Below are positions 1 to 12,394 of a stretch of DNA of 64,000 nt, piece after piece; position 1 is the first letter of the stretch, and each line of letters begins with the position of its first letter. Under the pieces are notes generated by a model. That model was not told the DNA's origin. It ran no database searches and saw nothing but the letters and a program-made list of their open reading frames with translations. A program made the position numbers and the translations under genes. The stretch lies in contig OY740773.1 of the NCBI GenBank assembly GCA_963513935.1, positions 95,403,291-95,467,290 of the forward strand. The letters are read 5' to 3'. The stretch comes from Aphrophora alni (lineage: Eukaryota > Arthropoda > Insecta > Hemiptera > Aphrophoridae).

Positions 1-434
1 ACAAGGATTTTGTTTTTTAATGTTATCTTATTATATCTAGACCAACAATACTGTTTTAATCATTTGCTATTACTTGGTAAATTGGTTACAAAGAACAAAT
101 CATTTTTGTAAAATTTATATCACTTTGGGGAAAAGGGGGGGGGGAGTAAAATAGATAATATTATTATTGTAAAACTTATGAACACAACAAAGTTGCATTA
201 TTTTGGACACATTATTGTTACATGGTGTTTTACTTTTCGTAATGAGAGCTATTTAACTCAACATTTGCCATTGTTCTGTGTGAATAAGTAGTAGTACTGA
301 ATGATAAATAGAAAAGGTTAAACAATATTGAAGTAAGCCTAGATTTACAGCGTAAAATCATATTTCTATACATTATTAGTGTGAAATATTTTTATATAAA
401 CCCATAGGGGTGGTAAAAGTTTACAATTAACTCT
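1..434. other. AT-rich sequence, no gene seen
   Basis: I see no open frame with recognisable protein features. The only distinctive item is a run of 10 G at 135-144, one of several such G runs in the window. Confidence 0.6.
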
Positions 435-735
435 AATAATACCTCCGTGAAGGTGATCCTGATTTATCAAGCAAACTTCCTAACAGCTAAAATGCCCGTT
501 ATCTACCTTCAGGTTCATTGCTTATAATTTATGGCCAGCTTTGTAAAACAAACAACCAGTCGCTAAAATTCTGAAAATGAATTTTGAAATGATTTAGTAC
601 TGTACATATACGTTAATCTTGTGTAGTTTTATTTTATTCCTGGTTTGATGTCTATTCAGACATTTAAATATACAGACATTTTCTGCCAACTTCTCTGGCA
701 ACTCACTTTTATGTACATTATTATGACAATATATA
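435..735 (+). repeat. Diverged copy of the sequence at 17.1-17.44 kb
   Basis: This stretch aligns by eye, with many substitutions, to about 17,100-17,440: the outer end of the right arm of the large inverted repeat plus some 80 bp beyond it. Shared landmarks in order are TACCTTCAGG, a GTAAAACAAA-like block, ATGATTTAGTACT, ACGTTA, and a final block ending in CAACTCA. It is a third copy of a dispersed element that is also partly duplicated in the inverted repeat. No coding capacity is visible. Confidence 0.6.
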
Positions 736-1414
736 TTTAGAATAGGACCTACATAATTTCAGTAAATTACTCTGTTACTCCTAGCATTGTTTTAAAGTCT
801 GCAGACGTGTTTCGGATTAAATCCATTTTCAAAACCAAAAGACATACTACTTCGTTGCTTAATTAACTCAATAAATCCCAAATAAACTTTGTTTACTTGC
901 TTCCGCCATAAAATAAACCTAATTGTTTTAAAAAACAAAAAATAAAATAAAATCTTCAGAAGAAGACATATTAAAATTAAAAGTTTTAATACAATGACAC
1001 ATGACAGCACGAAAATATAGTTATTAATGATTATTTGCAATAGTTGGCGACGGGCACTTTCGTTATTTATACAATATATCAAATACAGATACATCTAAGA
1101 CTTAATTAATTAAAATTTCATTTGTATAAAGTTAAATAATACTGATTTCTGTCTAAACTACTACTCATACAAATACAATACTGTGATGTTTGTAGTTTAT
1201 TACTTGCTACTACATCGTGTATTTTAATTAATCATATGAGTTAACAAAAGTTGAAAATGTTATATCAAACGTTGTTGTACACTGAAATAATATTTCAGAA
1301 AATTCAAATTAAATAATGACCCTACGTGTACAGCACCAACAAAATCAAAGGTATTAATTGGACTCCTTTAATTATCTCGGAGTACAATTTGATAATTAAT
1401 TTGGGTGCCTAGTT

Positions 1415-1415
<1 letters not shown>
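736..1415. other. AT-rich sequence, no gene seen
   Basis: The only long open frame here, on the minus strand, is low-complexity and rich in Leu, Ile and Phe, as expected by chance in AT-rich DNA. No splice-bounded coding segment or repeat landmark was recognised. Confidence 0.5.
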
Positions 1416-1469
<54 letters not shown>

Positions 1470-1470
1470 A
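1416..1470 (+). repeat. (CAA)n microsatellite
   Basis: About 18 uninterrupted CAA units. It creates a spurious poly-Asn open frame, which I do not regard as a gene. Confidence 0.97.
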
Positions 1471-2560
1471 ATTGTTAAACTATTTATGCTAAAGACCGTA
1501 GGTACTTGGTGGTATTCCATTTTAAATAAATTAAAACAGCAATTTTTTTTTTTTTTTAGTGTAAGGGAAATACCCAACTATTGTCATACTGTGTTATTAT
1601 ATTGTGTACTGAACCTTTTTGTTTCATTCTTGTATAAGTCCTTGACAATGCTTTAACTAGCGAAACCATGGTCGGCAAGTTTCAATTAAAATATTGTGGT
1701 TTATAAAAAAAAATTGTTGTTTTAATTTATACAAAAGTGTTGCTTTATTTTTTATATCATTATTTATTTCACGAAACATTGAATCAGTATTAGTTTATTT
1801 AAATTTGTAATTTTTTCCAGTTAAAAGTGGTAAAAACAGGACAAGGAATAATGAAAAGTAAAAACTTATGGATATCATTCTTCCAGTTAGGGTGTTAGTC
1901 TACACATATGACCCATTCGGTAGACATTTTCTTAGTTTATGTAATTTTGTAGTTGGAAATTTATTAAAAAATATTGATAAAAACTTAATAAATCTACTGA
2001 TGTTGGAGACATAATATGCATTTCATTACATAACATCCAAAATTGAAAGCAACCCACATTCCCTTATCGTAGTCCTCAGCACATTTGCATCTGCTTTGAA
2101 TTAAAACGTTTTGCCTAACATTCTAAGCACCTTAAGAATTCCATTGCCAGAGAAAGGAGTAGTTTTGATTGCTCTTAAAATTTCTCTTTTCAACCTTTGC
2201 TATTCAGTCGTGACAGGAATGCAGGGATTCCTGAATGCAAACATACCAAGGTTCGTATTATGAAATATATTAAAAGGTGTAGACAAAGATTTATTACTTA
2301 ATAACTTACTAATAAAAAGATTACTATCTTAATGATGTGTCAGAATTGTTTTAGAAATATAAATTCTAATATTCATATTTAGATTTTTCTTTTTTTTTCC
2401 TTTTTTTTTTTTTTTTAAAGAAGTTAAGGGATTGTGACCACTGGCACCGCGACTTCTTAAAGTATATTATACCACTAAGCCTCTAGGTTCTAATCAAGAC
2501 GATTAGTCTATTCGATGAGTTTTAATAATCCACGAGCTCATCTTCAAGAGATCAGCAGTT
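1471..2560. other. AT-rich sequence with short homopolymers
   Basis: Contains T tracts near 1,545-1,557 and 2,386-2,416. The stretch 2,040-2,260 is slightly less AT-rich, but no open frame or known motif could be read there. Confidence 0.5.
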
Positions 2561-2562
2561 GA

Positions 2563-2990
2563 TTATGCTCCAAACAACCTTGTCAATAGCAGCTCGGTTT
2601 GTATAGTTGGAACTTCCTGAGATTTAGAAGTGGAAACATTGAAGTTAGGAGTAGCCCATAATCCTCCACACCCATATTTATTCCAATCCTTCGTTGAGTT
2701 CCCGTAGTTTGGTTTCGCTAAATATTTTATTATTTGTAGACATTGTGTTCTTAAGAATGACTGGGGAAGGGCGTGATCAACCTGAGCAAACCCCGCTAAC
2801 CTGGATAAGGCACTATTAAAACTAACAGTCGCTTTTTCATCCAGAATTCTCATATTATATACTAAGCTCCCACTAGCCGTAGTGTATGCTGTTCCACGCT
2901 TTGGATTAGGATGATTATCTTCCTACCTTTCTGTCACATTGCCGTTACCAGTCATCTGTGAAAATACGTCGTCTGCCCTGTACTAGTGAG
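2563..2990 (-). pseudogene. Unrecognised coding relic
   Basis: A minus-strand open frame of 96 codons begins with ATG at 2853. The same frame continues upstream for about 45 more codons with a single TAG near 2,922, starting around the residues DDVFSQMTGNGN. The amino-acid usage is balanced, unlike the Leu/Ile/Asn-rich chance frames nearby: it has Trp, Cys, His and Pro, with short features such as GCGGLWATPNF and DWNKYG. The frame ends in a stop at 2,563. I do not recognise the family. It may be a fragment of a mobile-element or virus-derived gene, or a decayed host exon. Base composition here is also less AT-rich than the flanks. The single in-frame stop and the abrupt loss of frame beyond 2,990 argue for a relic rather than a working gene. 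Confidence 0.35.
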
Positions 2991-5195
2991 GAAGCTTGTA
3001 GATTTGCAGTTGATCTGAAAGTGTTTTTAGTCTATGAATAATCTTCACCGATATCTATTTTAATTCGTCTGTTTCACCAAATTCTCGCTAAATATTCTTC
3101 CACAATTTTACGACTACATTTTATTTTATTTACTTGGTAGCAGCATTGAATTTAGGAAAACACCCAATATAAAGTAAACTATATAAAACCGTAATTTAAA
3201 TCTCTATTCCAAAATGGACAGGGATCGAAATATGATTAAAGACAGTCAATACCCATACGTTAATTTATTATAATACACTTGTCCCTATTCTCATAGCTTT
3301 ATACTTACGTAAATCCATTTCTTCTCTTCAAGCTGTATTATTCAGAATGTCTGTTCTTAACAACATATCTAGTGAGTATATTACCTCTTATTCTTCTTTT
3401 ATCGTAAATATTAAACACACAAAAAATTAATGTTAGTAATTATAAATATCTTACGATTTTCTCGGAAGAGAAACTTGTGTTGCATTCGAATACATTTTGG
3501 ATGTCATATATTTTGTGTAGCGAAAAAGTATTAAAAATCAATATTAAAAAAATAAAGAATATCACTTACAGTTAATGGAAAGAAGAAAAATACATTTAGT
3601 TATAATAGGGGTTTTATTTGTAAATTACTATTCTAGTGTTGCATTAATTTTTCGACATGCTGGTAGACTGTACGACTTGTTAAAACATAATAAACAAATA
3701 TTACAATTTATGTAACGATTCTCTAAGTTAATACTCTAAGGCCAATAGCTCCGTTAAATACAAGGAAACTGTAGACGATAAAGTTAAGAAGTGATAAAGC
3801 AACGGTACTTCTCTCTCTAAGACAAAGATACATTAGTCATGGAGACTGTTACAGTAATCACTATTTCATCACGTTTTCTCCGCCTTAGCAATCTCGTTTC
3901 TTTCAAAGGCAAGAAACATTGTTACATCACTTTGGCAGACAATGTATCTTGTATTTTATTCTTAAGGAATGTGTTTGTGTTGTTCTTATATATGCTATTT
4001 ATTTGTACCAGGTTATCTAGTATTTTACTTTTATAAACTCATATTAAGTAGGTAAAGAAAATGAAATGAAATATTTCCTTCAGATGAAATAGACGAAATA
4101 TTTATTATTATTTTACTTTTGGGCTTTCTACCGTCTCTGGTGGAATCCTGCATTTCCATGTGAAATGAAAGAAAGTATTATAAAATACGTTATCTTATAT
4201 CTCCTAAAAATCCATAAGAGTTAACCCATAACTTATTTAATTTAACTTAACATAACCTGACAATACTGTAATTAATTATTAATATTTTTTAAGATTTTCA
4301 AAAATAAATAGGTTCAGAATTGCTATCTAAAATAAGTACAGTTTATCAAAGTACAACAAAACCCAATTATTTTGTCTCTACTCCATTTTTTAAAGTGAAT
4401 GTAGTTATTAATTTAATGAAATTTTGTGAAAAGTGTTTAAAAAGGCGATATTCCTGGATATGCAATCATGTTAGTTTAAAGCGCGTTCTGATTTTAATAA
4501 GTTTGTTTCTTTGGGGGGGGGGGGAGAAGATCTAATTTTTTTTAAATATTAGATTTATTGGTGATATATATCTGTCTTGAGGTGACTGAGGCTTGATTTT
4601 TGCGATGATATCTATCCATCTGTATGTTGTCTGTGAACGTATATATCTAGGGATTTTTGAATATGTCTTTTGATAACTAAAAATTTGAGTAATTATCAGG
4701 ATAAAAAGAGAAAAAAACCACAAAAATGTTTCTCATAATCAGCTTTAACTATTTCGATCAATTTTACTCAAGTGTAACTTCCTAGGACCAAACCAAAGTA
4801 TAGGTCACCATCTCTAAAAAAAAGGCCATTTTGTGAGTTATACTAAATTTTTTGACATGGCCGTTGGACTGATAGAAAATATGCCATTTTTAAAAATCTC
4901 ATCTTCCTATTTCGTTTAAATTTTAGTGAAATGTGAAGATTAATAGTCTATGTAAACCCGTGCAAAATCGATAGTAAAAAATTAAACATAAATCGATCAG
5001 GAATAATAATTAGCAATGAAACAAAAATTATTACTACCGGCTCATTAAATTATAACTTCGATTTTATTAAATACGTGCTCATGGCACAAGCGAAGCAAGT
5101 TATTAAGGACTGTATTTAAATAAATATCAAAATTTCAAGAACTGTGTGCATGGTTCATTTTCACTTTTTAATCAACTACTTAACAAATTGAATTT
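2991..5195. other. AT-rich sequence, no gene seen
   Basis: Open frames of 60-71 codons occur on both strands but have low complexity and no recognised motifs. A run of 12 G lies at 4513-4524. Nothing else stands out. Confidence 0.5.
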
Positions 5196-5300
5196 ATTGG
5201 TGATGGTTTAAATGTTGGTTAGTTTTATCTGGTTTTGGAGATGGGTGAGTGAGAAAGTTTGTGCAGTGTTTTTGAACCATTTATTCAAACAATGTTACAC
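5196..5300 (+). repeat. Dispersed repeat family C, copy 1
   Basis: Contains a GGTTTTGG-like lead-in followed by GGTGAGTGAGAAAGTTTGTG and a T-rich tail. The same order occurs at 16,639-16,700, inverted at 12,361-12,384, and at 59,085-59,170. In three of the four places a T/G-rich or A/C-rich simple repeat lies directly next to it. Confidence 0.55.
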
Positions 5301-6238
5301 ATTATTTTCATAACTTGTAACAAATATATGTTGATGAATATTTTTTAATGGAATATTTCATTTAATAATTACTTAGGCGACTTCATTTTGGTGTGTTAAC
5401 ATTTTTAACAATACGTATATAGTATACAAGGTTACATTGGGCTACAACTTTGAGCGTTTATAGCTCCTAAAGAGATCAAGATTTGGAAAAATACCCAAGA
5501 ATAAAAAAAAATATTAAAATACTGTTTTATTCTAAAATGTCATAAAAAAATAGAGATGCCCATAAGAAAAGAGTTGTCCGTTATGTTGTAAAATGTGGGT
5601 TGATATGAAAAATTTGGTAGTGCCTCCAGTTTTAATTCAAAAACCCTGCTGCTACCTTTGGAAGTTTTTCGTAACTTTTGTATTTATCGAATATAACAGC
5701 GGCCACAGGTTTAATATTTGTATACACTAATGTAATGGGCTCTGAAAACCTGATATAGAATACCAGTTAACATGTAGTTCACTAGAGAAGTCCCTCAACA
5801 AAATGGGTTTTTCAGTTTGCGTAATTTTGACTTCTGGTTTTCCATATCACGTTTGTATTTACACTTGGGTTTTTGACAGTTGATACCGAGCTTCAGCCAC
5901 GAGTTCCTTTTCTTATATAATCAGTTTTAATTAGTAACATTCAAGGTTATATTGGCGTTTCTCACTTTACTCAGTTCTAGATTCAACTCTTGATAACGGA
6001 AGTTGATTAATACTCTAGAAACGTCGTGTATTAATTTTTATATACACAAATGGTGGCAAATATCCCAGAAAACAAGAACAACGAACATAAATACAAACAA
6101 AATTATGACAAAATAAACTAACAATCAAGTAAGATGATACAATTGATTTATAATAATAAATTCACTGTCAGTAGTGTGTGTGTGAGGATAATGAAGTCAT
6201 TGAAACTTCGTTTTGTATTTTTACTACACAAATAAGGT

Positions 6239-6239
<1 letters not shown>
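5301..6239. other. AT-rich sequence, no gene seen
   Basis: A short segment near 5,490-5,580 (landmark ATACCCAAGAATAAAAAAAA) resembles the reverse complement of 38,800-38,900, so it is probably a fragment of an old dispersed repeat. No coding region was seen. Confidence 0.4.

Positions 6240-6300
<61 letters not shown>
6240..6300 (+). repeat. Poly-T homopolymer, about 61 bp
   Basis: An essentially uninterrupted run of T. It could be the reverse complement of the poly-A tail of a minus-strand retroposon, but no retroposon body was recognised on its left. It produces a spurious poly-Lys frame on the minus strand. Confidence 0.95.
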
Positions 6301-6301
<1 letters not shown>

Positions 6302-6694
6302 TTCTTCATTCCTTTGATCATTGAAGTGTCCACAAGTGTAGTTCATAACAGTTGATTTTCTCTATTTTAATTAAAGACTAGTTTCCTCCATCTTTCCCTC
6401 AACTGCAAAGTGTATAAAATAAATCCTTAGCTAGGGCGAAGTATTAATTTCTAAACAACTATCACTTGCACGTACTCTAAATCTCTGCCCCTTACACATA
6501 TGCATTAACCTCATTTATATATTCAATTATTTTATAGTATAAAATATGACTACAATATGAGTATTTTTAGTTTAGTAGGTCCTATACTAGCCATTTATCA
6601 TTAAACATATAATTTAACATCACTTTGTTTTGATGTTTTTCGAATCAAAATCCCTCAGTACTTTACTATAGTGAGTATGGTTTTCGTAATCCAG
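6301..6694. other. AT-rich sequence, no gene seen
   Basis: No open frame of note and no recognised repeat in this stretch. Confidence 0.5.
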
Positions 6695-6890
6695 TTTGGG
6701 AGAATTAAATGGTTCTACACATTTTTTTCATGTGGGCTTTGGTTAGATCCCTCTCTTTCATATTTACTATTAGGTCACTCTTGACCAATTTTTGTTCTTT
6801 TCCGACGATAGAATATTCGGGGACTAGGATACTTTATTTTGTGTTCTTTTCTTCATATTTTTTTAATAAGGCATTGTAATGAACAGGTTT
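6695..6890 (+). repeat. Dispersed repeat family A, copy 1
   Basis: Carries the family landmarks in order: a TCATGTGGGCTTTGGTTAG block, ATCCCTCTCTTTCAT, a CTTGACCAA block, TTGTTCTTTTCC, a GACGATAGAATATT block and a T-rich stretch leading to a degenerate GGCATTGTAATGA. The copies at 40.0, 60.4 and 61.5 kb show the same order. Function and class are unknown. Confidence 0.65.
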
Positions 6891-7935
6891 TTCGCCATTG
6901 AAACAATAACAATAAATCTCGGTTGAACTGTCAATTTTCATTAACTTAGTTTCTAATTAGAACAGTTATCTCATTTGGAAGTGAATATGAAACAAATACA
7001 CAGTAGATTTTAATACTGTAACATTTAAAACTATGTTGCACAGGAAGTGGTTCCTGGTTTAATGCAATGTAAACAGTGGGGGTAACTATTCTTCCTGCTA
7101 AACTTCCTTTGCCAATCTACAGTCCATGGAACTCCCCATTCCATGCAGTGTTTACAGCACCATTCCACTCAAGGCAGCCTGTATGTCGAAACTAAAAACA
7201 TCGGAATCTTCTTCATCATGAATTTCTGGAAATGAGTAATACAATGTCTCGATTTAGCTTGTCTTTGATCACTTATGGTTTTGTTAAATGATGAGACTTG
7301 TGGTAATCGAGGTATTACCAATTATGCCAACCTGTAAAATGTGGTCAAATAAGTCCATGGTTTGGACGGTAGAGCAACTAACAGACGACTATCATCAAAA
7401 AAACACACAGATTTCGGGAATAGGGTCCATCAATGTGGATATTTTAACGAAAAACTCCATATCGGAAAACATTGTACACACTCACTCACCAAAACTAATT
7501 AAAAATTCTCGTCAAACTATTCATGACCAAAAATGTCAACTGGTAGTGTCATTCAAAAAGTGAAAATGGGCTATGAACGCGTCATAAAATAAAAAAATAA
7601 ATAATAGAGCCTAAACTGGCTTCACTAATGCAATAAATGCTTTAGTATGAATTTGTATTAGATTCAAATAAAGCTTGAAATGACCAGCTTCAAGGTTCCT
7701 ACCGGGTTTGCATAGTTATTTTTCACACTTCACTTTAATGTGAAAACGAAATAGGTAGAGCAGTTCCAATTTCTTTTACCGGTAAAAATGTCTTTTACCA
7801 ATAACATACGAACCGGCATCTTTGCAGAGTTAACGTTTTGTTTGCGTAATTGAAGGCTACATTTGAGTAAAATTTGATCAAAATAGTTTTTAAGTAAACT
7901 TTTTGAACTTACCGTCCAATAGTCTTATTTAAAAC
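6891..7935. other. AT-rich sequence with one unrecognised ORF
   Basis: A plus-strand open frame at 7288-7563 (91 codons, ATG start) has fairly balanced composition but no motif I recognise. No splice context or neighbouring open segment supports it. The minus strand near 7,195-7,240 reads a short acidic stretch, HDEEDSDVFSFD, which could be a coding scrap. Both are weak. Confidence 0.3.
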
Positions 7936-7980
7936 TTCCAACGACGGCCGTTTCGGCTATTCAGCCATTTTCAAGTTAAG
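7936..7980 (-). other. Hammerhead-like motif, copy 1
   Basis: Read on the minus strand: TTGAAAAT, then a hairpin with stem GGCT/AGCC and loop GAAT, then GAAACGGCCGTC and GTTGG. The order (TGANRAN, hairpin, GAAACG, short spacer, GTC) is shared with four other loci. It resembles a hammerhead-ribozyme core but has one extra nucleotide before the hairpin, and the core G8 is replaced. Catalysis is unproven and unlikely for this copy. Confidence 0.45.
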
Positions 7981-8389
7981 GACTATTGTCCTTCGTCATT
8001 AATAAAATTAAAAGCACATATTACACGTAAAAACACTTATGCACACGAGTTCACAAATATTAACGAATACACGCTCGCACATTTTTAGTGCGTGTGGTCT
8101 GTTCACTGTCCACGGCTATACTGTCGGTATAGGGTTGAGCACAGTTCTTATCTGTATTTGCTTCTGCGATATCTATTACTATGTCGAACAATGGATTGGA
8201 GTTGAAATTAAGTTTGTCATTAAGTAGCGTTTCTTTGTCTGTTCTGAAAGCTTTTAGTTATAGTTAGTAGCGGCCGATGGTTAAGGGCAATAGGAGGGCT
8301 CTGTTTTATTTTATACACGTAAGGGAAGGCATGTTATCATTCACTTAACATTCACAATCACAAAAGGTTAAACTTAAAAACATAAACAA

Positions 8390-8645
8390 ACAGTGAGTGG
8401 CGAGACACTATTTAGAACAGTTGCGCCAACTTATTTTGCCCATCGAAAACAAGGTTTTTAGTAATGCGGAACATCTAATTTATGGTGGCTTCACTGACTG
8501 ATGTCTTCGGACTCTGCCCTAGAAGCCCATTACACGCTGTGTAAATGACGTCACGGCACCCTCAGCTCTGTCTGCTGCTTGCCCCATATGACTAAATGCA
8601 ATAAAAACTGGGACGCTCTGGCCACCGTCCGAACTCCAGAATACA
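8390..8645. promoter_or_regulatory. GC-richer block with a palindromic CRE-like site
   Basis: This block is noticeably richer in G and C than its surroundings. It contains TGACGTCA at 8546-8553, the canonical palindromic CREB/ATF site. An open frame starts just downstream (ATG at about 8,588) but shows no known protein feature. The block may be a promoter or a piece of a mobile element; an isolated 8-bp site is weak evidence. Confidence 0.2.
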
Positions 8646-10725
8646 TTCGTCAAATATTTTATATTGTAAAACTTCCGCTACAAATGATGGTGAAATCCAT
8701 AGCGGCAATTCATAATTCATTTATCTCCACACAGATACATATAGGTATTTACATTATTAAAATAATATTATCATTGGGGGGGGGGGGCGTCCGAGAGTCC
8801 TTAAGAGTAAGCCACCACTGGTTATAGTTTAAAAGAAATTTCCTTTTAATTATAACATTAAGGTTAGGTTAGTTTATACTTTACAAAAGATAGGCTAAAT
8901 ATTTACCATTTGGAGTTGGAACTCTTGCTGATCTCAAAATTTGTTGCCCAAACCGACAAAACTGACTGTCACCTACAAGTGTGGTATCCCACAAATTTTG
9001 GTTCATTGTTTGACTCTTCAGTTTCATGTTTTATTTATATATCGCCACTTTTGTTTCTGATCCCGTGGTCGAGGAACTAATCCCGTTTCATAATTCTAAT
9101 ACCAACATTTAGACACTTTTAGTCCCTTATATCCAAGATGTGTTGGAAATGTAAATATTAAAATAAAAATATATATAATAAACAATAGTCGGCATGGCGA
9201 ACATAAACAATAATAATAAAATAGTTTTATCCGATTTTGTGAAAATTGTAACTGTGCTTTTTTCTTAAGGGTGCTACCCTTAAATTTTGTATTAAAGAAA
9301 AAACCGTCTCAAGGTGTGACCAAATTTGCCCAGAAACAAAATTTTATTAAACTGATCCACGCTTATAAGTGTACACATACAACAGACAGACATAATTCTA
9401 AATAGGTACTGATTTTTAACGGATAAAATCTCACATAATAAATATTGATTTTTTTACCCATTGTCCCGTAAATATGACAAATATGTATCACGTTTTATTC
9501 GTATATTAAAATTTTTTTTAATAGTTAAAATATTTTGAATAGTTATAAATATTTAAAAATTGTCCCCCTTGTGAAATTGAATGAGCTATTATACTAATTA
9601 TCAAATTTGTCTAATAGTCTGGAAAATGAAGCTCTTTGTTATACAGAAAAATAGCGATTGTAAAATATATAGGTAAATAAATAAGTCCACATATCCGAGT
9701 ATCAGTTTTGAAAGTAATGCTAGATCATCTGTTTTGACAGGTTGTGAGATTGATAAATAACGAACTCTAGGCCTACTAGCTTATCTTGCGTGACTCATCA
9801 TTCAAAGCTTGTGGTGATGTCTGGTGTAGGTAATACGAATGAGATAGGTTTACTTTCGTCTATCTGTGTTTTTAATCGCTTTTAAAGTAAAGTGTTAGTT
9901 TTATTGTGTTCTGGTGCTTGTTTCACTAGTGTTTATGTGATTGTGAGTGTTTAGTGTGTGTTTTATTTTATTTTATTTATGTGATGTATGTGAAATGAGT
10001 TTAAAATTTTCCATTCTCGACCGAGAGTCGCAGTAATCACATTTTTTTGAGGTTAACAATTCAAGGTAGGCCTATGGAATACGATTGTTTTACAAAATAT
10101 TTTAGCGTTGATTCATTATGTAGTGTTGATTAGACCATTTAATTAAGCTTAGATATTAATAATATCAATAATAGGCTATTATTTTAACAATTTTGAATCT
10201 AGTGTCCACATATTCATTGTAATAACGCTGTCACAGACTACGCTTGGGTTATATTTAGACTATTTTGGGGTAACATATGAACATTCTTTTTTTTTTAAAC
10301 TTATATTTTACAACTGGAAATATGTATTAGTATGTCACGTATTTAATGGTAATTGTTGATATCTGTCTAAATTCACAAAGACGTGTATCAATTTCATTGT
10401 GGGATATATTGGATAATCTATAGGTGTTCGTAGACCAACTATCAGAGATAATAAAATGAATGGTTGGAAAATAGGCTTGACGAAAAATTCTTGTTTTAAG
10501 GGCTTCATCGGGTACTTAGACACATAAGGCCAGGTTACCGTACCGAATACAACCCCATTGTGCTAGATTCAAAAAACATTTTTGAAAAAAAAACTTGAAA
10601 CTGTATTTACGTCTTCTTTTTCTAAAACTGATATTAAATTGATTTTGAATACTTTTAGACACTATTTTTTATGGGCATGAACATTTGAAAATAATAAATG
10701 TTGAGCTTGACTTATGAGAAAAATT
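8646..10725. other. AT-rich sequence, no gene seen
   Basis: Contains a run of 12 G at 8776-8787. The T/G-rich segment 9,880-9,990 is compositionally odd but carries no readable gene. A 62-codon minus-strand frame at 10,335-10,523 has no recognised features. Confidence 0.45.
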
Positions 10726-10960
10726 ATACAGTATAACAAACACACAGAACACAATTCTCATAAAAAATACGCCTTAGTATCAGCCTCGTTTCAACGACAA
10801 GGTCGTCCTCTTCAGTGATACACCAGCTACACCAACCAAACCACCCAAGTTGGTGTAGCTGGTGTATCACTGAAGAGGACGACCTTGTCGTTGAAACGCG
10901 TCTGATACTTAGGCGTATTTTTTTATGAGAATTGTGTTCTGTGTGTTTGTTATACTGTAT
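10726..10960. repeat. Near-perfect 235-bp palindrome
   Basis: The left arm (10726-10836) and right arm (10849-10960) are reverse complements with only a few mismatches, separated by a 12-nt loop, so the DNA or RNA could form a hairpin of about 110 bp. Each arm holds one hammerhead-like motif. On the plus strand the right arm reads GTATCA, CTGAAGAGG, hairpin ACGAC-CTT-GTCGT, TGAAACGCGTC and TGATAC, where GTATCA and TGATAC can pair. The mismatches between the arms show the duplication is not a recent assembly artefact of one identical read. Confidence 0.85.
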
Positions 10961-11682
10961 GAACATTTGAGACTAAACCTGACAATAAACAAAACATTTT
11001 AACAAAATGCAAAATCAAAATAACGTTTTGAACAATTTAGTAATTTAGCTAAAAGTTTGAGGGATTATAAATACTGTATTTTCATTAATATCCTAACAAA
11101 TTTTTTTAGATTGCATTACTTTAAAAAAAACAAATATTTAAAATATTGTTTTATTACAACCTGGACTATAGAATGCACGTTATCTTTAATTTTGTGATAA
11201 TCTATATCTATATTTTTCTGGAATTAACTTTTCCGAAAAATGTTTTAACTTTTCTACATAAAGTATATTCGACAAATCATAGTTAAAGTATATTCTTACC
11301 TACACATTTTGCAAAAAAAAATGTAAATGAAAATTATATTATGAAATAAGTAGAGAGGGAAATTATTATTTTTTCAGTAAATAAAACACTACAAATGCAA
11401 ATTTTGTATATCTCAGTACAAACCGAAGAAATAAAGATTGAGTAGTTTGAGCCTTTGTTTTGAACAATAAAAACGACAAATAAATGTGTTTGTAATTGCT
11501 ATATCCCCGTGAAAACATTCTTAAAATAATATTTTATCAATTATTTTTAATATATGGGACACACATTTTGATAATTTAAAATATTCAAATTGTGGAAGGA
11601 AATATCTTAAATCATAAAAGAATGAAAGTGAGTTAGGTATAATCCTAAATAATTAGACAGTCTCCTCGACACCATCTACAAT
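10961..11682. other. AT-rich sequence, no gene seen
   Basis: Nothing recognisable between the palindrome and the left arm of the large inverted repeat. Confidence 0.5.
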
Positions 11683-12360
11683 TCAATACAAATGCACTCC
11701 TTCAAAGAAGTAGACAAGTTTTTATTATTTGACAGAATAAAAAGCCATCATAAAACTACCATTGCCCTAGTTATAACGTATAAAGCTAAATCACTGTATT
11801 TTCAGAATTCAGACTTCCTGTTATTTGTCTTACAAATCTGACCATAATGACCCTGAAGGTAAATAATAAAGGTATTGTAGATGTTAGGGAGTATACATAA
11901 TAGATCACAATAATCTTCACTGCTGTAATATTACAGCTAATAGTAAATTTCCACTAATATATGATTTTACCAAAATGTATCATAAGATACTACAACAGAT
12001 TACAAGGAATTTTATAATTTTTATAATGTATATTTACGACTACAATATTATCAGGTTTTAGTTCTGATATAGCCTATGTAATAAAGAGAAAGTTGTGTAA
12101 TTGGTGGGAAAAACAGTGTCAAGTTTTAGCTGAAACACCCTTTTTTAGGCCCCCTTAAAAAAAGACTATTGGCAGTTACATTTGTCTATCATCCGATTCT
12201 GGTGTCTTTAAAGTCCTCAACAGCCTACAGATCAAACCCGTGGGCCGATTATCGTTAAACTTGTTAAGTGGGTGTATTTTGACCATACTGAGAATTTGAG
12301 GGTAAAAGACAAGGTTCCGATTTTCTCAAATAGGGTGTTATAAACTGTAAAAAAATATTA

Positions 12361-12384
12361 CATAAGCTTTCTCACTCCTCAATC
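12361..12384 (-). repeat. Dispersed repeat family C, inverted copy in left arm
   Basis: The reverse complement reads GAGTGAGAAAGCTTATG, the partner of 16,639-16,668 in the right arm. It lies directly beside the A-rich minisatellite. Confidence 0.6.
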
Positions 12385-12394
12385 ACCAAAAGCA

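Noticed and set aside
1405..1656. 83-codon frame with poly-Asn
   Set aside because: It is produced by the (CAA)n microsatellite and has no other protein character.
6148..6333. 61-codon minus-strand frame with poly-Lys
   Set aside because: It is a translation of the 61-bp T homopolymer.
10724..10966. 80-codon frame spanning the palindrome
   Set aside because: The frame simply reads through both palindrome arms; the apparent symmetry of the peptide comes from the inverted repeat.
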